A stretch of 64,000 nt of DNA from Blastochloris viridis. GTDB taxonomy: Bacteria > Pseudomonadota > Alphaproteobacteria > Rhizobiales > Xanthobacteraceae. Positions 8,251 to 17,279 of the stretch are shown here, piece by piece. A program made the translations under genes and the position numbers. Within the stretch, counting starts at the first letter, position 1. Every line of letters starts with the position of its first letter. Where the stretch lies: contig NZ_CP012946.1 of the NCBI RefSeq assembly GCF_001402875.1, positions 2,396,001-2,460,000 of the forward strand. The letters are read 5' to 3'. The notes below the pieces were generated by a model, which was not told the origin of the DNA, made no database searches, and worked only from the letters and a program-made list of their open reading frames with translations.

Positions 8251-9270
8251 TCAGCTCTTGGGTACGAAGGCCGACACTTTGCCGAAGCGATCCGGGACCG
8301 CACCGTAGCGGTCGCCGACCACCTCCTCGGGCGGGATCGCCGCCTCGATGTCGGCGATGTCGCGCGGCGACAGCGCCACCTCGACGCTCGCCGCGTTCTC
8401 CTCCAGCCGGTCGATGCGGCGGGTGCCGGGGATCGGCACGATGTCGTCGCCCTTCGCCAGCACCCAGGCCAGCGCCAACTGGGCCTTGGTGATGCCGTGA
8501 GTCTGCGCGATGCGCTCCAGCGTCTCCAGGAAACGGGCATTGGCGGCCAGCGCCTCGGCCTGGAAGCGCGGCAGGCGGCGGCGGAAATCGGTGTCGGCGA
8601 GGTCCTCGGGACGATTGACGCTGCCGGCGAGGAAGCCGCGGCCCAGCGGCGAGAACGGCACGAAGCCGATGTTGAGCTCGCGGACGGTCGGCAGGATCTC
8701 GGCCTCGACGCCGCGCGTCCACAGCGAATACTCGCTTTGCAGCGCGGTGATCGGAAATTCCTTGTGGGCGCGGCGGATGGTGGCGGGGTCGGCCTCCGAC
8801 AGGCCGATAAAGCGCACCTTGCCGGCACGCACGAGCTCGCCCATGGCGCCGACGCTCTCCTCGACCGCCACGTTGGGGTCGACGCGATGAAGATAATAAA
8901 GATCGATCGCCTCGATGCCGAGCCGCTTCAGGCTGGCGTCCGCGACCTGCCGGGCGTTTTCGGGCCGGCCGTCGAGGCCGATCATGCGGTCGATGCCGGG
9001 GGCGCCTTCGGGCGCGATCTTGAAGCCGAACTTGGTGGCGATGGTGACCCGATCGCGCAGGCCGGCGATGGCCTTGCCGATCAGCGCCTCATTGGCGAAC
9101 GGCCCATATACCTCGGCGGTGTCGAGGAAGGTGACGCCGATGTCGATGGCACGGCGCAGGGTGGCAATCGACGCCGCCTCGTCCTGGCCGCCATAGGCGT
9201 GGCTCATGCCCATGCAGCCAAGACCGATGGCGGAAACGGTCAGTTCGGGTCCGAGGCAACGGATGCGCAT
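8251..9270 (-). CDS. Aldo/keto reductase
   Basis: A 339-residue NADPH-dependent oxidoreductase of the AKR superfamily, closest by eye to the AKR13/YakC-like group. The catalytic tetrad is visible: D50 in FLDTAE, Y55 in VYGPF, K80 in ATKFG and H128 in YYLHRVD. The C-terminal nucleotide-binding segment VPIPGTRRIDRLEENAAS is present. These enzymes reduce aldehydes and ketones in the cytoplasm; the natural substrate is not inferable. The gene stands alone, with divergent spacing to the SOUL gene. Confidence 0.93.
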   Translation of the reverse strand: MRIRCLGPELTVSAIGLGCMGMSHAYGGQDEAASIATLRRAIDIGVTFLDTAEVYGPFANEALIGKAIAGLRDRVTIATKFGFKIAPEGAPGIDRMIGLDGRPENARQVADASLKRLGIEAIDLYYLHRVDPNVAVEESVGAMGELVRAGKVRFIGLSEADPATIRRAHKEFPITALQSEYSLWTRGVEAEILPTVRELNIGFVPFSPLGRGFLAGSVNRPEDLADTDFRRRLPRFQAEALAANARFLETLERIAQTHGITKAQLALAWVLAKGDDIVPIPGTRRIDRLEENAASVEVALSPRDIADIEAAIPPEEVVGDRYGAVPDRFGKVSAFVPKS

Positions 9271-9470
9271 GCGGTGTTCCTCTGTTTCGGTGCCGTCACC
9301 TCAACTGCGTTCACGCAGCCGTGATCGGACGCTCCAATCCATCTACGCGCGATTGCGTATCAACCTAAAGACGTCTGCGCCAGCGCGGACCCCGCGTGCC
9401 GCGGGACGGAGCAAACATGGCGTCAATCGGCGCCACCGCTTGGCGCACATCATACCGAGGGGGTTCGCCG

Positions 9471-10106
9471 ATGCTTAACAACCTGACCTACTATGCCGCG
9501 CTCGTGCTTGAAACCGCCGTCGGCGCCTTCGGCGTGCGCCTTTACGAGGAGCCACCTTATATGGTGGTCGACCGCATCGGCGACGTCGAGATCCGCAAAT
9601 ACCCGCCGCGGCTCGCCGCCGAGGTCGAATATCCGCAGCATGCCGGGGCGCGTGGCAACGACGCCTTCATGCTGCTGTTCAACTACATCGCCGGCGCCAA
9701 TGGCGGCACGCCTGACGACAACAAGATCGCGATGACGGTGCCGGTGGAGATGCGCGAGCCGCAGCGCATCGCCATGACCACGCCGGTGGAAACGGTGCAG
9801 GACGGCGGCGTCGGCCGGCTGCGCTTCTTCCTGCCGGCCACCGTGCGGCGGGAAACCGCGCCGAAGCCCGACAATGACCGGGTCAAGATCGTCACCGTGC
9901 CGGAAGAAACCGTCGCCGTCCTCCGCTTCTCCGGCCTCGGCATGGGCAAGGAACTCGCCGCCCGTCAGGCCGAACTTGCCGGGCAGTTGGCGCGGTCGAA
10001 ATGGCAGCAGGCCGGCGTGCCGTTCGCGCTCTATTACGATGGCCCGTTCACCCTGCCCTTCCTGCGCCGGAACGAGGCGGCGGTAGCGGTTACCTTGAAG
10101 CAGTAA
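9471..10106 (+). CDS. SOUL-family haem-binding protein
   Basis: A 211-residue protein with an N-terminal hydrophobic segment and the SOUL/HBP fold signatures: YEEPPYMVVDRIGDVEIRKY early, the paired KIAMTVPVEM and RIAMTTPVET motifs in the middle, and WQQAGVPFALYYDGPFTLPF LRRNE near the end. Relatives bind haem or tetrapyrroles loosely. The ATG at 9471 is chosen because GAGGGGG (9457-9463) precedes it at a standard distance and the family sequence starts there; an ATG at 9417 has no such support. Confidence 0.9.
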   Translation: MLNNLTYYAALVLETAVGAFGVRLYEEPPYMVVDRIGDVEIRKYPPRLAAEVEYPQHAGARGNDAFMLLFNYIAGANGGTPDDNKIAMTVPVEMREPQRIAMTTPVETVQDGGVGRLRFFLPATVRRETAPKPDNDRVKIVTVPEETVAVLRFSGLGMGKELAARQAELAGQLARSKWQQAGVPFALYYDGPFTLPFLRRNEAAVAVTLKQ

Positions 10107-10521
10107 CGCAAACATGCCGGCGGGGTCGGAGACGCCCGGCCGGCGACGCGCCGGCTCGGGCGGGCGCGCGAGGAACCCACTGTCCGGCATCGTTCCATTT
10201 GACGTTTCGTCATCATCCTCCCCCGGTGCAATCGAGCGGCGCTGACGGCGAACGGTCCGGACGCTGACGCGCAAGTACCCCGTAGCGAATAAAAAATGGC
10301 GCCAATGCGCCCAGCTCGGCGGTGGCCACAACTTTACGGCACTCGCGGCGCTCCGACGCCCGGTCGACAGATCTCCAACCGGACGGCAGCGGAGCGTTGA
10401 CGGTCCATTGCCTTCAATGGTCGGCGAACCGGAGTTTGAAATCTGCCCCGGTTCCGACCTTCAGTTTCCGAATAACGACAAAAATTCCTGGGAACCGTAT
10501 TTTTTACTTGAATAGGCTTAG
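10107..10521. other. Gene-free stretch
   Basis: No gene, RNA or clear operator is seen in these 415 bp between the SOUL gene and the dispersed repeats. A short imperfect dyad (TGACG-TTT-CGTCA, 10198-10210) is too weak to call. Confidence 0.4.
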
Positions 10522-10642
10522 ACCAACGGCAGCAGCAGCCGGCCGTTGGTTCCGATCGCAGAATTTCCTGAAGTCATTGATTTCAGGGACGAAAATCTGC
10601 CGGTTTCAACGGCGCCATGCGTCAGCATCCGGGGCCGTTGGT
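10522..10642. repeat. 121-bp structured intergenic element, copy 1
   Basis: Bounded by ACCAACGGC at the left and GCCGTTGGT at the right. A central 43-nt hairpin (10558-10600) has an outer stem GCAGAATTT/AAAATCTGC and an inner stem CCTGAAGTC/GATTTCAGG around a three-base loop. The other copy, of identical length, is at 56163-56283, and differences between the copies keep the stems paired. Function is unknown; the size and dyads suggest a non-autonomous repeat element. Confidence 0.7.
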
Positions 10643-10659
10643 GTGAGCCGGCCCCCGGA

Positions 10660-10950
10660 TCCGACCCGCCGGGGATGAAACCGCCGGTCGTTCCGGGCGA
10701 AGCGAAGCTGAGACTCCGAACCCATGATCCGCGCCGTTTCCGGCAACGGCAGCACGAGCGATGCCGCGCAGCTAGGGGCGATGCGGACGACGGCAAGCTT
10801 CGCGGATCATGGGTCCCGGATCGCGCGGCTTGGCCGCTTGTCCGGGACGACGGCGCGAGGTCTCCGCCGCAGCGGCCTGCCTTTGACGTCGGACGGCACG
10901 GCGCCGTGGCGCGCAGCGCGTACGGTTCGACCGCGACCGGGCGCCCAGCC
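10660..10950 (+). repeat. Long palindromic intergenic repeat, copy 1
   Basis: Shares long near-identical text with 41621-41825 and, inverted, with 55878-56146. Its core is a 14-bp inverted repeat ACCCATGATCCGCG (10720-10733) and CGCGGATCATGGGT (10801-10814), flanked by TTCCGGGCGAAGCGAAGC on one side and TTGTCCGGGACGACGG on the other. The distal part (10846-10945) recurs as a fragment at 1560-1645. Confidence 0.7.
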
Positions 10951-11055
10951 TGACGGCCACGGTCCTCATCAGAAATCTACCCGACGAGGTTGCAGCATCG
11001 TTGTGAAGATCAAGCTGTGGTGGCAATCTGCGGATGGTCGAGAATAGGAGAAGCC

Positions 11056-11895
11056 ATGGCCACGCCCTCATTACTCGTTCGCGGCACCGGGCGTCTCATC
11101 CGAGCCACCGGCGATCGGATGTCCGGGCGCATTGCTGGGTTTCTTGAGTCCGTGGCAAACCGGGTGACCCAGCGGCCGTTTGAGGCGACCGTCGACTGCA
11201 CCATCGGTGCCTGCAATTTCAGGATGGTCGCTCGCAACAAGAAAACATTCAATCGCGCGAAGAAGACCGCATTGCGCGAGCCTGATACTGTCAATTGGCT
11301 CAACAGCATCCCGGATGGCGCCGTGCTTTGGGATATCGGCGCGAACGTCGGTGTGTTCACGCTGTACGCCGCCGTCGCCAGAGGTGCCGAGGTCATCGCC
11401 TTCGAGCCGTCGGCGGCGAATTATTACCTGCTGAACCGAAACATCGAACTGAACGCGCTTGACGGACGCGTGCGCGCACTCTGCTTGGCGGTGGCGCGCC
11501 ACCCTGGCATCGACACCCTGAACATGATCACCACCGATTTCGGCGGCGCCCTCTCGGCATTCGGCACCACGACGGATTCGTTCGGAGCTGAGTTCCAACC
11601 GGCGTTCCGCCAAGGCATGGTGTCGTTCAGTCTCGACGATCTTGCAAAGTCGCAGCTCCCCTTCCCGTCTCACATCAAGATCGATGTCGACGGAATCGAG
11701 AAAGACATTGTCGAGGGTGGGCCGGCATTCTTCCGTGATCCGCGCCTGCGCAGCGCAATCATCGAGCTTGATCCGGCACGACCCGATCTGGTCGACGCCG
11801 TGGGCGAGATGATGCGCAGTTATGGATTTTGCTCGAAAGCATCGTATGGCGCGGTTGCGCGACGCGTTGCCAACGTCGTGTTCGATCGGCCCTGA
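11056..11895 (+). CDS. FkbM-family methyltransferase
   Basis: A 279-residue SAM-dependent methyltransferase of the FkbM family. The SAM-binding motif LWDIGANVGVFTLYAA lies at about residues 91-106 and the acidic motif AFEPSAANYYLL follows at 115-126; a late IKIDVDGIEKDIVEG segment is the characteristic FkbM C-terminal motif. Family members O-methylate sugars or polyketides, often in surface polysaccharide pathways. The ATG at 11056 is chosen because AGGAG (11045-11049) precedes it. It stands alone between repeats and a tRNA gene, with no glycan genes nearby, so the substrate is open. Confidence 0.88.
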   Translation: MATPSLLVRGTGRLIRATGDRMSGRIAGFLESVANRVTQRPFEATVDCTIGACNFRMVARNKKTFNRAKKTALREPDTVNWLNSIPDGAVLWDIGANVGVFTLYAAVARGAEVIAFEPSAANYYLLNRNIELNALDGRVRALCLAVARHPGIDTLNMITTDFGGALSAFGTTTDSFGAEFQPAFRQGMVSFSLDDLAKSQLPFPSHIKIDVDGIEKDIVEGGPAFFRDPRLRSAIIELDPARPDLVDAVGEMMRSYGFCSKASYGAVARRVANVVFDRP

Positions 11896-12047
11896 ACGCC
11901 GGCAAAGGGGTGCGGTGGAGCGAAGACGCCACCACGACCTCTGTTCAGAAACAGGCCGCGAACCGGCGGTATCCAGATGTGTCCCAACAAGCTTCCAACA
12001 GATAGCCAACGAGAGAAGGGGGAACTCGGCTAACCTGTTGAATTTAA

Positions 12048-12126
12048 TGGTCGGAGCGCCGAGATTTGAACTCGGGACCCCCAGTCCCCCAGACTGGTGC
12101 GCTAACCGGGCTGCGCTACGCTCCGA
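12048..12126 (-). tRNA. tRNA-Pro (GGG)
   Basis: Read on the minus strand the sequence folds as a tRNA: acceptor TCGGAGCG paired with CGCTCCGA followed by an encoded CCA, D arm with GCGCAGCCCGG, anticodon stem CCAGT/ACTGG enclosing the loop CTGGGGG (anticodon GGG, proline), and the T arm GGGTTCGAGT-like segment CCCGAGTTCAAATCTCGG. It sits downstream of the MerR-ihfA-fabH-plsX cluster, its usual neighbour in this order of bacteria. Confidence 0.95.
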
Positions 12127-12412
12127 AGGGCGACAGCTCTACGCTGCCAGGCGCCCCGGTGCAAGAGGCGCCCGCCAACAAGCCACACCCTTGATGCTGT
12201 TTCCGCAGGGTCATTTCGCGGCCCAACCACCCGACGTCGCGCGAACCCATTGTTCGGCAACCGCAAAGCCGTGTCCACCGCCGCCAACACGGCGCTCGCC
12301 GGCTTCTCCTGCACTCGCTGCGGTGCCGGCGGTCATTGGCGAGACGCCCACGCGGCCGCGACAGCGGACCTGCGCCGCAGAGTGTTGCGCGCCTATCGGG
12401 TCGATGCCGGTT

Positions 12413-13189
12413 TCACGGCTCGCGCCCGGCGACGAGCGCATCGTCGAGGATACGGCGGCACTCCTGCAATTCGCGCAGCGTGGTCTGGAGACGGCGCACG
12501 GTGTCGCGCGCCAGCCGGCGCTGGCCGGGCGCGGCCTCGGGCTGCGCGTTCAGCGGCAGGACATGTGGCGCCGGCTCGGCGGCCGGGCGCGGCAACGCCG
12601 GTTCGAAAGGCGGCCGGGCGGCCGGCGCCTCCGCCCCATCGTCCGGGCGGTGGAACGGCGGCGAAGCGGCGTCGTCCGGCTCCGGCTCCTTTCGGGACGG
12701 GATCGGCACCTCGACGACCCTGGGCAGCGCCGGCGGCTCGCTGTCGCGGCTGAGCTTGGGCAACAGGCCAAGCAGTCCGGCGCGGCCGTGGGCCGGCTCG
12801 GCGGCCGGCCGTGGCGCTTGTCCCACCGCCGGCTCGTGCCGCGGCGGCGCGTCGTCCGCGATCGGGGTCATCACGCGAGGTTCGGACAGGGCGGGGTCCG
12901 GCTCCGCCGCGGGCGCCGGCTCCCGCCACACCGTCTGCACGAAGCGCACCCCCTCCTCCTTGAGGATGCGCTGGACGCCGCGGATGGTGTAGCCCTCGCC
13001 GTAAAGCAGGTGGCGGATGCCGCGCAGCAACTCGACGTCGTCGGGACGGTAATAGCGCCGGCCGCCGCCGCGCTTGAGCGGCTTGATCTGCGAAAAGCGC
13101 GTTTCCCAGAACCGCAGCACGTGCTGCGGCAGGTCGAGGTCGTCGGCCACCTCGCTGATGGTTCGGAAGGCGCCCGGTTCCTTGTCCAC
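12413..13189 (-). CDS. MerR-family transcriptional regulator
   Basis: A 258-residue protein. Residues about 8-77 form the MerR DNA-binding domain ([23 protein letters not shown], then [18 protein letters not shown]). The remaining two thirds are proline/alanine-rich with a short conserved tail ([17 protein letters not shown]), with no metal-binding cysteines and no known effector domain. Its position next to ihfA, fabH and plsX is conserved in related bacteria. Targets are unknown; the position suggests a housekeeping rather than a stress role. Confidence 0.9.
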   Translation of the reverse strand: MDKEPGAFRTISEVADDLDLPQHVLRFWETRFSQIKPLKRGGGRRYYRPDDVELLRGIRHLLYGEGYTIRGVQRILKEEGVRFVQTVWREPAPAAEPDPALSEPRVMTPIADDAPPRHEPAVGQAPRPAAEPAHGRAGLLGLLPKLSRDSEPPALPRVVEVPIPSRKEPEPDDAASPPFHRPDDGAEAPAARPPFEPALPRPAAEPAPHVLPLNAQPEAAPGQRRLARDTVRRLQTTLRELQECRRILDDALVAGREP

Positions 13190-13485
13190 GTCACCCCCTC
13201 GTCACGCGGTTCGAGGGAATCATCGACCTGCCGCTCGCCGCAGACAGTCCATCATACGGATTTTGCGCTTGTTGTGATCCCGATTCCGGTTTCGGGGCGA
13301 ACTGCCTGTTCAGCCGGGACATTTCCCGCTCTCGCCGGTCGCGGCGGCCTTGCGCGCAGCCGGCGCCGGGGTGGGCAAGGCGCGCGCGGCGGCGCTGGGA
13401 AAGTGAATCCGGCTCCGCTTCCAAGGTGTTGCCCCACAAGGCGAATCCCGGAACGGCCGTCACCACCGACGCGCGGCCGGCCCCG

Positions 13486-13806
13486 TCACTCGTCGTCCTC
13501 GACACCGTTTCCGGTTCCGCCGTTGATGCGGCTCTTGAGGATGTTGGAGGGCTTGAACACCATCACCTGGCGCGGCGGAATCGGCACTTCGACGCCGGTC
13601 TTGGGGTTGCGGCCGACCCGCTGGCCCTTGTGGCGGACGACGAAGGAACCGAACGAGGACAGCTTCACCGTCTCGCCGCGCGCCAGACAGTCGGAAATTT
13701 CCTTCAGGACCAACTCCACCAGTGCCGTCGATTCGGTCCGCGACAGGCCGACTTTCTGGTAGACCGCCTCGCTCAAATCCGCACGCGTGATAGTCCGACC
13801 CGCCAT
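13486..13806 (-). CDS. ihfA: Integration host factor subunit alpha
   Basis: A 106-residue HU/IHF-family DNA-bending protein. The beta-arm signature GRNPKTG (65-71) and the following [18 protein letters not shown] segment identify the IHF alpha branch, with the minor-groove-intercalating proline at about P68. It pairs with IhfB to bend DNA sharply during recombination, replication and transcription. The acidic tail NGVEDDE is short. Encoded between fabH and the MerR regulator on the same strand. Confidence 0.95.
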   Translation of the reverse strand: MAGRTITRADLSEAVYQKVGLSRTESTALVELVLKEISDCLARGETVKLSSFGSFVVRHKGQRVGRNPKTGVEVPIPPRQVMVFKPSNILKSRINGGTGNGVEDDE

Positions 13807-13901
13807 ATCAAGCCCCCGAACTCGGAATCGGGCCGAGTATCCCTCTGATTTTGAACGTTAATCAGACAAGGGCCGGGGGTCAACCGGAAGCTCGAACGAA
13901 A

Positions 13902-14870
13902 TCACCACCGCAACAACACCGATCCCCAGGTGAACCCGCCGCCCATCGCCTCAAGAAGAAGCAGGTCGCCAGGCTTCAGGCGGCCCTCTCCGGCCGCCAC
14001 CGACAGCGCCAGCGGGATCGAGGCCGCCGAGGTGTTGCCGTGGCGATCGACGGTGGTGATCACCTTGTTCGGCGCGATACCGAGCTTCTGGGCCGAGGCG
14101 TCGATGATGCGGCGGTTGGCCTGGTGGGGGATGAACCAGTCGATGTCGCCGGGGCCGTAGCCGGTGGCGAGGAAGGCGTCCTCGATGACGTCGGTGATCA
14201 TGCCGACGGCGTGGCGGAACACCTCCCGCCCTTCCATGCGCACGTGGCCCACGGTCTGGGTCGAGGACGGACCGCCGTCGACATAGAGCTTCGACTTGTG
14301 GCGGCCGTCGGAGCGCAGGTGCGCGGTGATGATGCCGCGGTCCTCGCGGGTGCCGGGCTGCTCCTGGCGCTCCAGCACCACGGCGCCGGCGCCATCGCCG
14401 AACAGCACGCAGGTGGTGCGGTCGGTCCAGTCGAGGATGCGCGAGAAGGTCTCGGCGCCGATCACCAGCGCGCGGTGGAAGCGGCCGCTGGCCAGCATCG
14501 CGTCGGCGGTGGCGAGCGCGAAGATGAAGCCGGAGCACACCGCCTGCAGGTCGAACGCCGCGCCGCGGGTGATGCCGAGCGCCGCCTGGATGGTCACCGC
14601 CGTTGCCGGGAAGGTGTTGTCCGGCGTCGCGGTGGCAACCACGATCAGGTCGATGCCGTGGGCGTCGATCTTGGCGTCGGCGAGCGCGGCCTTGGCCGCG
14701 GCGATGCCGAGATCGGACGTCACCTCGCCCTTGGCGGCGATGTGGCGCTGCCGAATGCCGGTGCGCTGCTGGATCCACTCGTCGGAGGTGTCGACCGTCG
14801 CCGCCAGCTCGGCGTTGGTCAAGACACGCTCGGGCAGATAGCCGCCGACCCCGAGCACCACGGAACGCAT
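13902..14870 (-). CDS. fabH: Beta-ketoacyl-ACP synthase III
   Basis: A 322-residue condensing enzyme that starts fatty-acid synthesis by joining acetyl-CoA to malonyl-ACP. The catalytic triad is visible: C112 in [11 protein letters not shown]249 in [11 protein letters not shown] and N279 in [12 protein letters not shown]. The N-terminal [15 protein letters not shown] motif is canonical. It follows plsX with a 2-bp gap if the ATG at 14870 is used; a GTG at 14876 overlapping the plsX stop is an alternative start. It belongs to the plsX-fabH lipid operon. Confidence 0.96.
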   Translation of the reverse strand: MRSVVLGVGGYLPERVLTNAELAATVDTSDEWIQQRTGIRQRHIAAKGEVTSDLGIAAAKAALADAKIDAHGIDLIVVATATPDNTFPATAVTIQAALGITRGAAFDLQAVCSGFIFALATADAMLASGRFHRALVIGAETFSRILDWTDRTTCVLFGDGAGAVVLERQEQPGTREDRGIITAHLRSDGRHKSKLYVDGGPSSTQTVGHVRMEGREVFRHAVGMITDVIEDAFLATGYGPGDIDWFIPHQANRRIIDASAQKLGIAPNKVITTVDRHGNTSAASIPLALSVAAGEGRLKPGDLLLLEAMGGGFTWGSVLLRW

Positions 14871-14872
14871 GA

Positions 14873-15940
14873 TCACGATGCGGCTGCCTCCGCCGGAACG
14901 GTGGGAGGAGACGGCATTCCGCGCTGGTAACGGGACAGGTCGTCGCTGATACGGCTAAGGAGGCCGTAACGCACCATGTCGTAACCGATATCGACGGCGG
15001 ACGCGAAACCGAGCTTGTCGGTGCCGCCGTGGCTCTTGATCACCACGCCGTTCAACCCGAGAAAAACGCCGCCGTTGGAGCGGCGCGGGTCCATCTTTTC
15101 CTTCAGGGCGCGAAAGGCGCTGCGCGCCAGAAGGAAGCCGAGCCGCGTCCATATCGTCCGGCCGAACGCGGCGCGGAGATATTCGGCGAGCTGCTTTGCG
15201 GTGCCTTCCGCGGTCTTCAGCGCGATGTTGCCGGAGAAGCCCTCCGTCACCACCACGTCGACGGTGCCGCGGCCGATATCGTCGCCCTCGACGAAGCCGT
15301 GATAGTCGAGACCGGGCATGTCGAGCCCGCGCAGCCGCTGGCCGGCATCGCGCACCGCCTCGACGCCCTTGATCTCCTCGACGCCGACATTGAGCAGGCC
15401 GACGGTGGGCCGCTCGACGTCGAACACGATGCGCGCCATCGCGCTGCCCATCACCGCGAGGTCGACCAGATGCTGGGCGTCGGCGCCAATCGAGGCGCCA
15501 ACGTCGAGCACCAGCGACTCGCCGCGGGTGGTCGGCCAGATGCCGGCGATCGCCGGCCGCTCGATACCCGCCATGGTGTGCAGGCAAATCTTGGACATCG
15601 CCATCAGCGCGCCGGTGTTACCGGCGGAAACGGCAACGTCGGCCTCGCCGCGCTTCACCGCCTCGATCGCCCGCCACATCGATGAGACGCGGCGACCGGC
15701 GCGTAGCGCCTGGCTCGGCTTGTCGTCCATCCGGATCGCCACCTCGGTGTGGTGGAATTCGGAGGCGGCTGCCAGCTTGGGATGTTGGTCGAGAATCGGC
15801 CGGACTTCGGATTCGCGCCCGAACACCACGAAATGCGTATCCGGATGGCGAACAAGCGACAGCTCGGCGCCGGGAATCACGACCGAAGGTCCGTGATCTC
15901 CGCCCATTGCGTCGAGCGCGATGCGGACAGGTGCGGTCAT
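14873..15940 (-). CDS. plsX: Phosphate acyltransferase
   Basis: A 355-residue PlsX enzyme, converting acyl-ACP to acyl-phosphate for phosphatidic acid synthesis. Visible signatures are [11 protein letters not shown] at the N terminus, [10 protein letters not shown] in the first third, and [19 protein letters not shown] in the second half. Length is normal. It is upstream of fabH on the same strand with near-contiguous spacing, the usual arrangement, and lies 93 bp downstream of the DUF177 gene. Confidence 0.96.
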   Translation of the reverse strand: MTAPVRIALDAMGGDHGPSVVIPGAELSLVRHPDTHFVVFGRESEVRPILDQHPKLAAASEFHHTEVAIRMDDKPSQALRAGRRVSSMWRAIEAVKRGEADVAVSAGNTGALMAMSKICLHTMAGIERPAIAGIWPTTRGESLVLDVGASIGADAQHLVDLAVMGSAMARIVFDVERPTVGLLNVGVEEIKGVEAVRDAGQRLRGLDMPGLDYHGFVEGDDIGRGTVDVVVTEGFSGNIALKTAEGTAKQLAEYLRAAFGRTIWTRLGFLLARSAFRALKEKMDPRRSNGGVFLGLNGVVIKSHGGTDKLGFASAVDIGYDMVRYGLLSRISDDLSRYQRGMPSPPTVPAEAAAS

Positions 15941-16033
15941 GGTTCAGTGAGAACTGGCAGCAAAAGAGTGTGGCAGACGGCCTGACGGCGCGAACATACA
16001 GTTTCACGCCGTCCTGGCAACTGTGAGACAGAA

Positions 16034-16609
16034 TTATGACGGCCCCGACGGCTTCAATTTCACCAACGCCGCGAACGGCGAGTTGTTGCCCTCATCATCG
16101 GCCGGGGACTGCCAGGCCACGTCGGGCTTGCGCGGATAGGGCTCAACACTGAGGCTGAAGAACTCGGTGAGGATGGCGCCGAGGTCGAAACGGCCGTCGA
16201 CGATCGGCTCGGGCGGGTCGGCCTCCTCGGCGGAGAATTCGATCTCGGTGCCGGGCTCGACCTCGAGCGGGCGGGCGTCAGCGGAGAACCGCACCGCCAC
16301 GTCTTCGTCGAGCTCGGCCTCGATCGGCTCCAGCGTTACCACGCAGGGCTGAACGACCCGGCCGGTGAGCCGGCCCTCGACGTCGACGTCGCCGTTGCGG
16401 TCGACCGCCAGCGTCAGCGTTACCTTGAGCGCCGGCACCGAAAGGGCGCCGACGTGGCGGGCCAGCGCCTCGCGGGTATCGGCACCCGGCTCCAGCGTCA
16501 GCTTGGACTCCGAGGGCAACTGCGCCACGGCGATGACGTGGCTCCAGGGCGCTTTGGGCGGGGTCTGCGACGGAGCCTTGGGTGGAGTCTTGGGCGGAGT
16601 ATCAGTCAA
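16034..16609 (-). CDS. DUF177 (YceD) family protein, TTG start
   Basis: A 191-residue YceD/DUF177 protein. The core pattern LTLAVDRNGDVDVEGRLTGRVVQPCVVTLEPIEA, then the acidic stretch EFSAEEADPPEPIVDGRFDLGAILTEFFSL and PYPRKPDV, is typical. In related bacteria it influences 23S rRNA or ribosome assembly. No ATG suits the domain start. A TTG at 16609 is five bases after a perfect GGAGG (16619-16615) and overlaps the final codons of the chaperone gene by 8 bp, so translation is probably coupled. The N-terminal 16 residues are a threonine/proline/lysine repeat (TPPKTPPK). Confidence 0.82.
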   Translation of the reverse strand: MTDTPPKTPPKAPSQTPPKAPWSHVIAVAQLPSESKLTLEPGADTREALARHVGALSVPALKVTLTLAVDRNGDVDVEGRLTGRVVQPCVVTLEPIEAELDEDVAVRFSADARPLEVEPGTEIEFSAEEADPPEPIVDGRFDLGAILTEFFSLSVEPYPRKPDVAWQSPADDEGNNSPFAALVKLKPSGPS

Positions 16610-17144
16610 AGGGGCCTCCGGGATCGGGAAACGCCAGCTCGCCGGCGGCGAACGCCGTGGCGGGCTGCGCGGCAAGGTGCGCCACGACGGCGCGGACATA
16701 GCTGGCCAGATGGGGCAGCCGCGCCGGGTCGGCGACCTCGCCGGCGAACAAATTGCGGGCGAGCGCCGCCTCGAGGGCGCCGTTGCCGGCTTCCTCCAGC
16801 GCCGAATCATAGGCTTTCAGCCGGCCATAGAACGACTCGACCACCGCCCGCATCTGCTTCGGCACGGTGTGGTCGCCGAGGCCGAATTCGCGCAACTGGT
16901 TCTCAATGTCGCGCGCGAAGCCGTCGAACACCGCCTGCCCCAGCGGCCGCATCTCGTCCGGCTCGCCGGCCAGACGGCGCAGGAACAGCGCAAGGTGCAG
17001 CATCAGCAGGTCGAGCCGGCCCGCCACGGTGTCCGGCACGCCGCACGCCGCATAGAAGTGCGGCGTGCGCGCCTGCGCCACGATCGCACCGTAGAGCCGG
17101 CGCACGGCCGCGCCGCGGCGGGTTGTCCTGAACAAGCCGAACAT
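16602..17144 (-). CDS. Ubiquinol-cytochrome c chaperone family protein
   Basis: A 180-residue protein of the ubiquinol-cytochrome c chaperone (CBP3/UQCC1-like) family, involved in cytochrome bc1 assembly. Conserved elements are LYGAIVAQARTPHFYAACGVPDT near the N terminus, LDLLMLHLALFLRRL, and the basic DHTVPKQMRAVVESFYGRLKAYD segment. It overlaps the DUF177 gene and diverges from the exported-protein and bamE genes, a conserved neighbourhood in this group. Confidence 0.9.
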   Translation of the reverse strand: MFGLFRTTRRGAAVRRLYGAIVAQARTPHFYAACGVPDTVAGRLDLLMLHLALFLRRLAGEPDEMRPLGQAVFDGFARDIENQLREFGLGDHTVPKQMRAVVESFYGRLKAYDSALEEAGNGALEAALARNLFAGEVADPARLPHLASYVRAVVAHLAAQPATAFAAGELAFPDPGGPFD

Positions 17145-17279
17145 GGCGGCTGACTAACGCACATCGGCGCCGAAGGGAAACGCCCACGGCGCGGCAAGCC
17201 GCCGCCGGCGCGGTTTGACGCTCGCCGCAGCGTCAGCGTAGCCTCGCGCTCGCGGTTTCGGCAGAGGGGGAAGAGCGCC

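Noticed and set aside
10198..10210. Short TGACG-TTT-CGTCA dyad considered as an operator
   Set aside because: Only 5-bp arms, isolated, and not upstream of any gene start within 800 bp.
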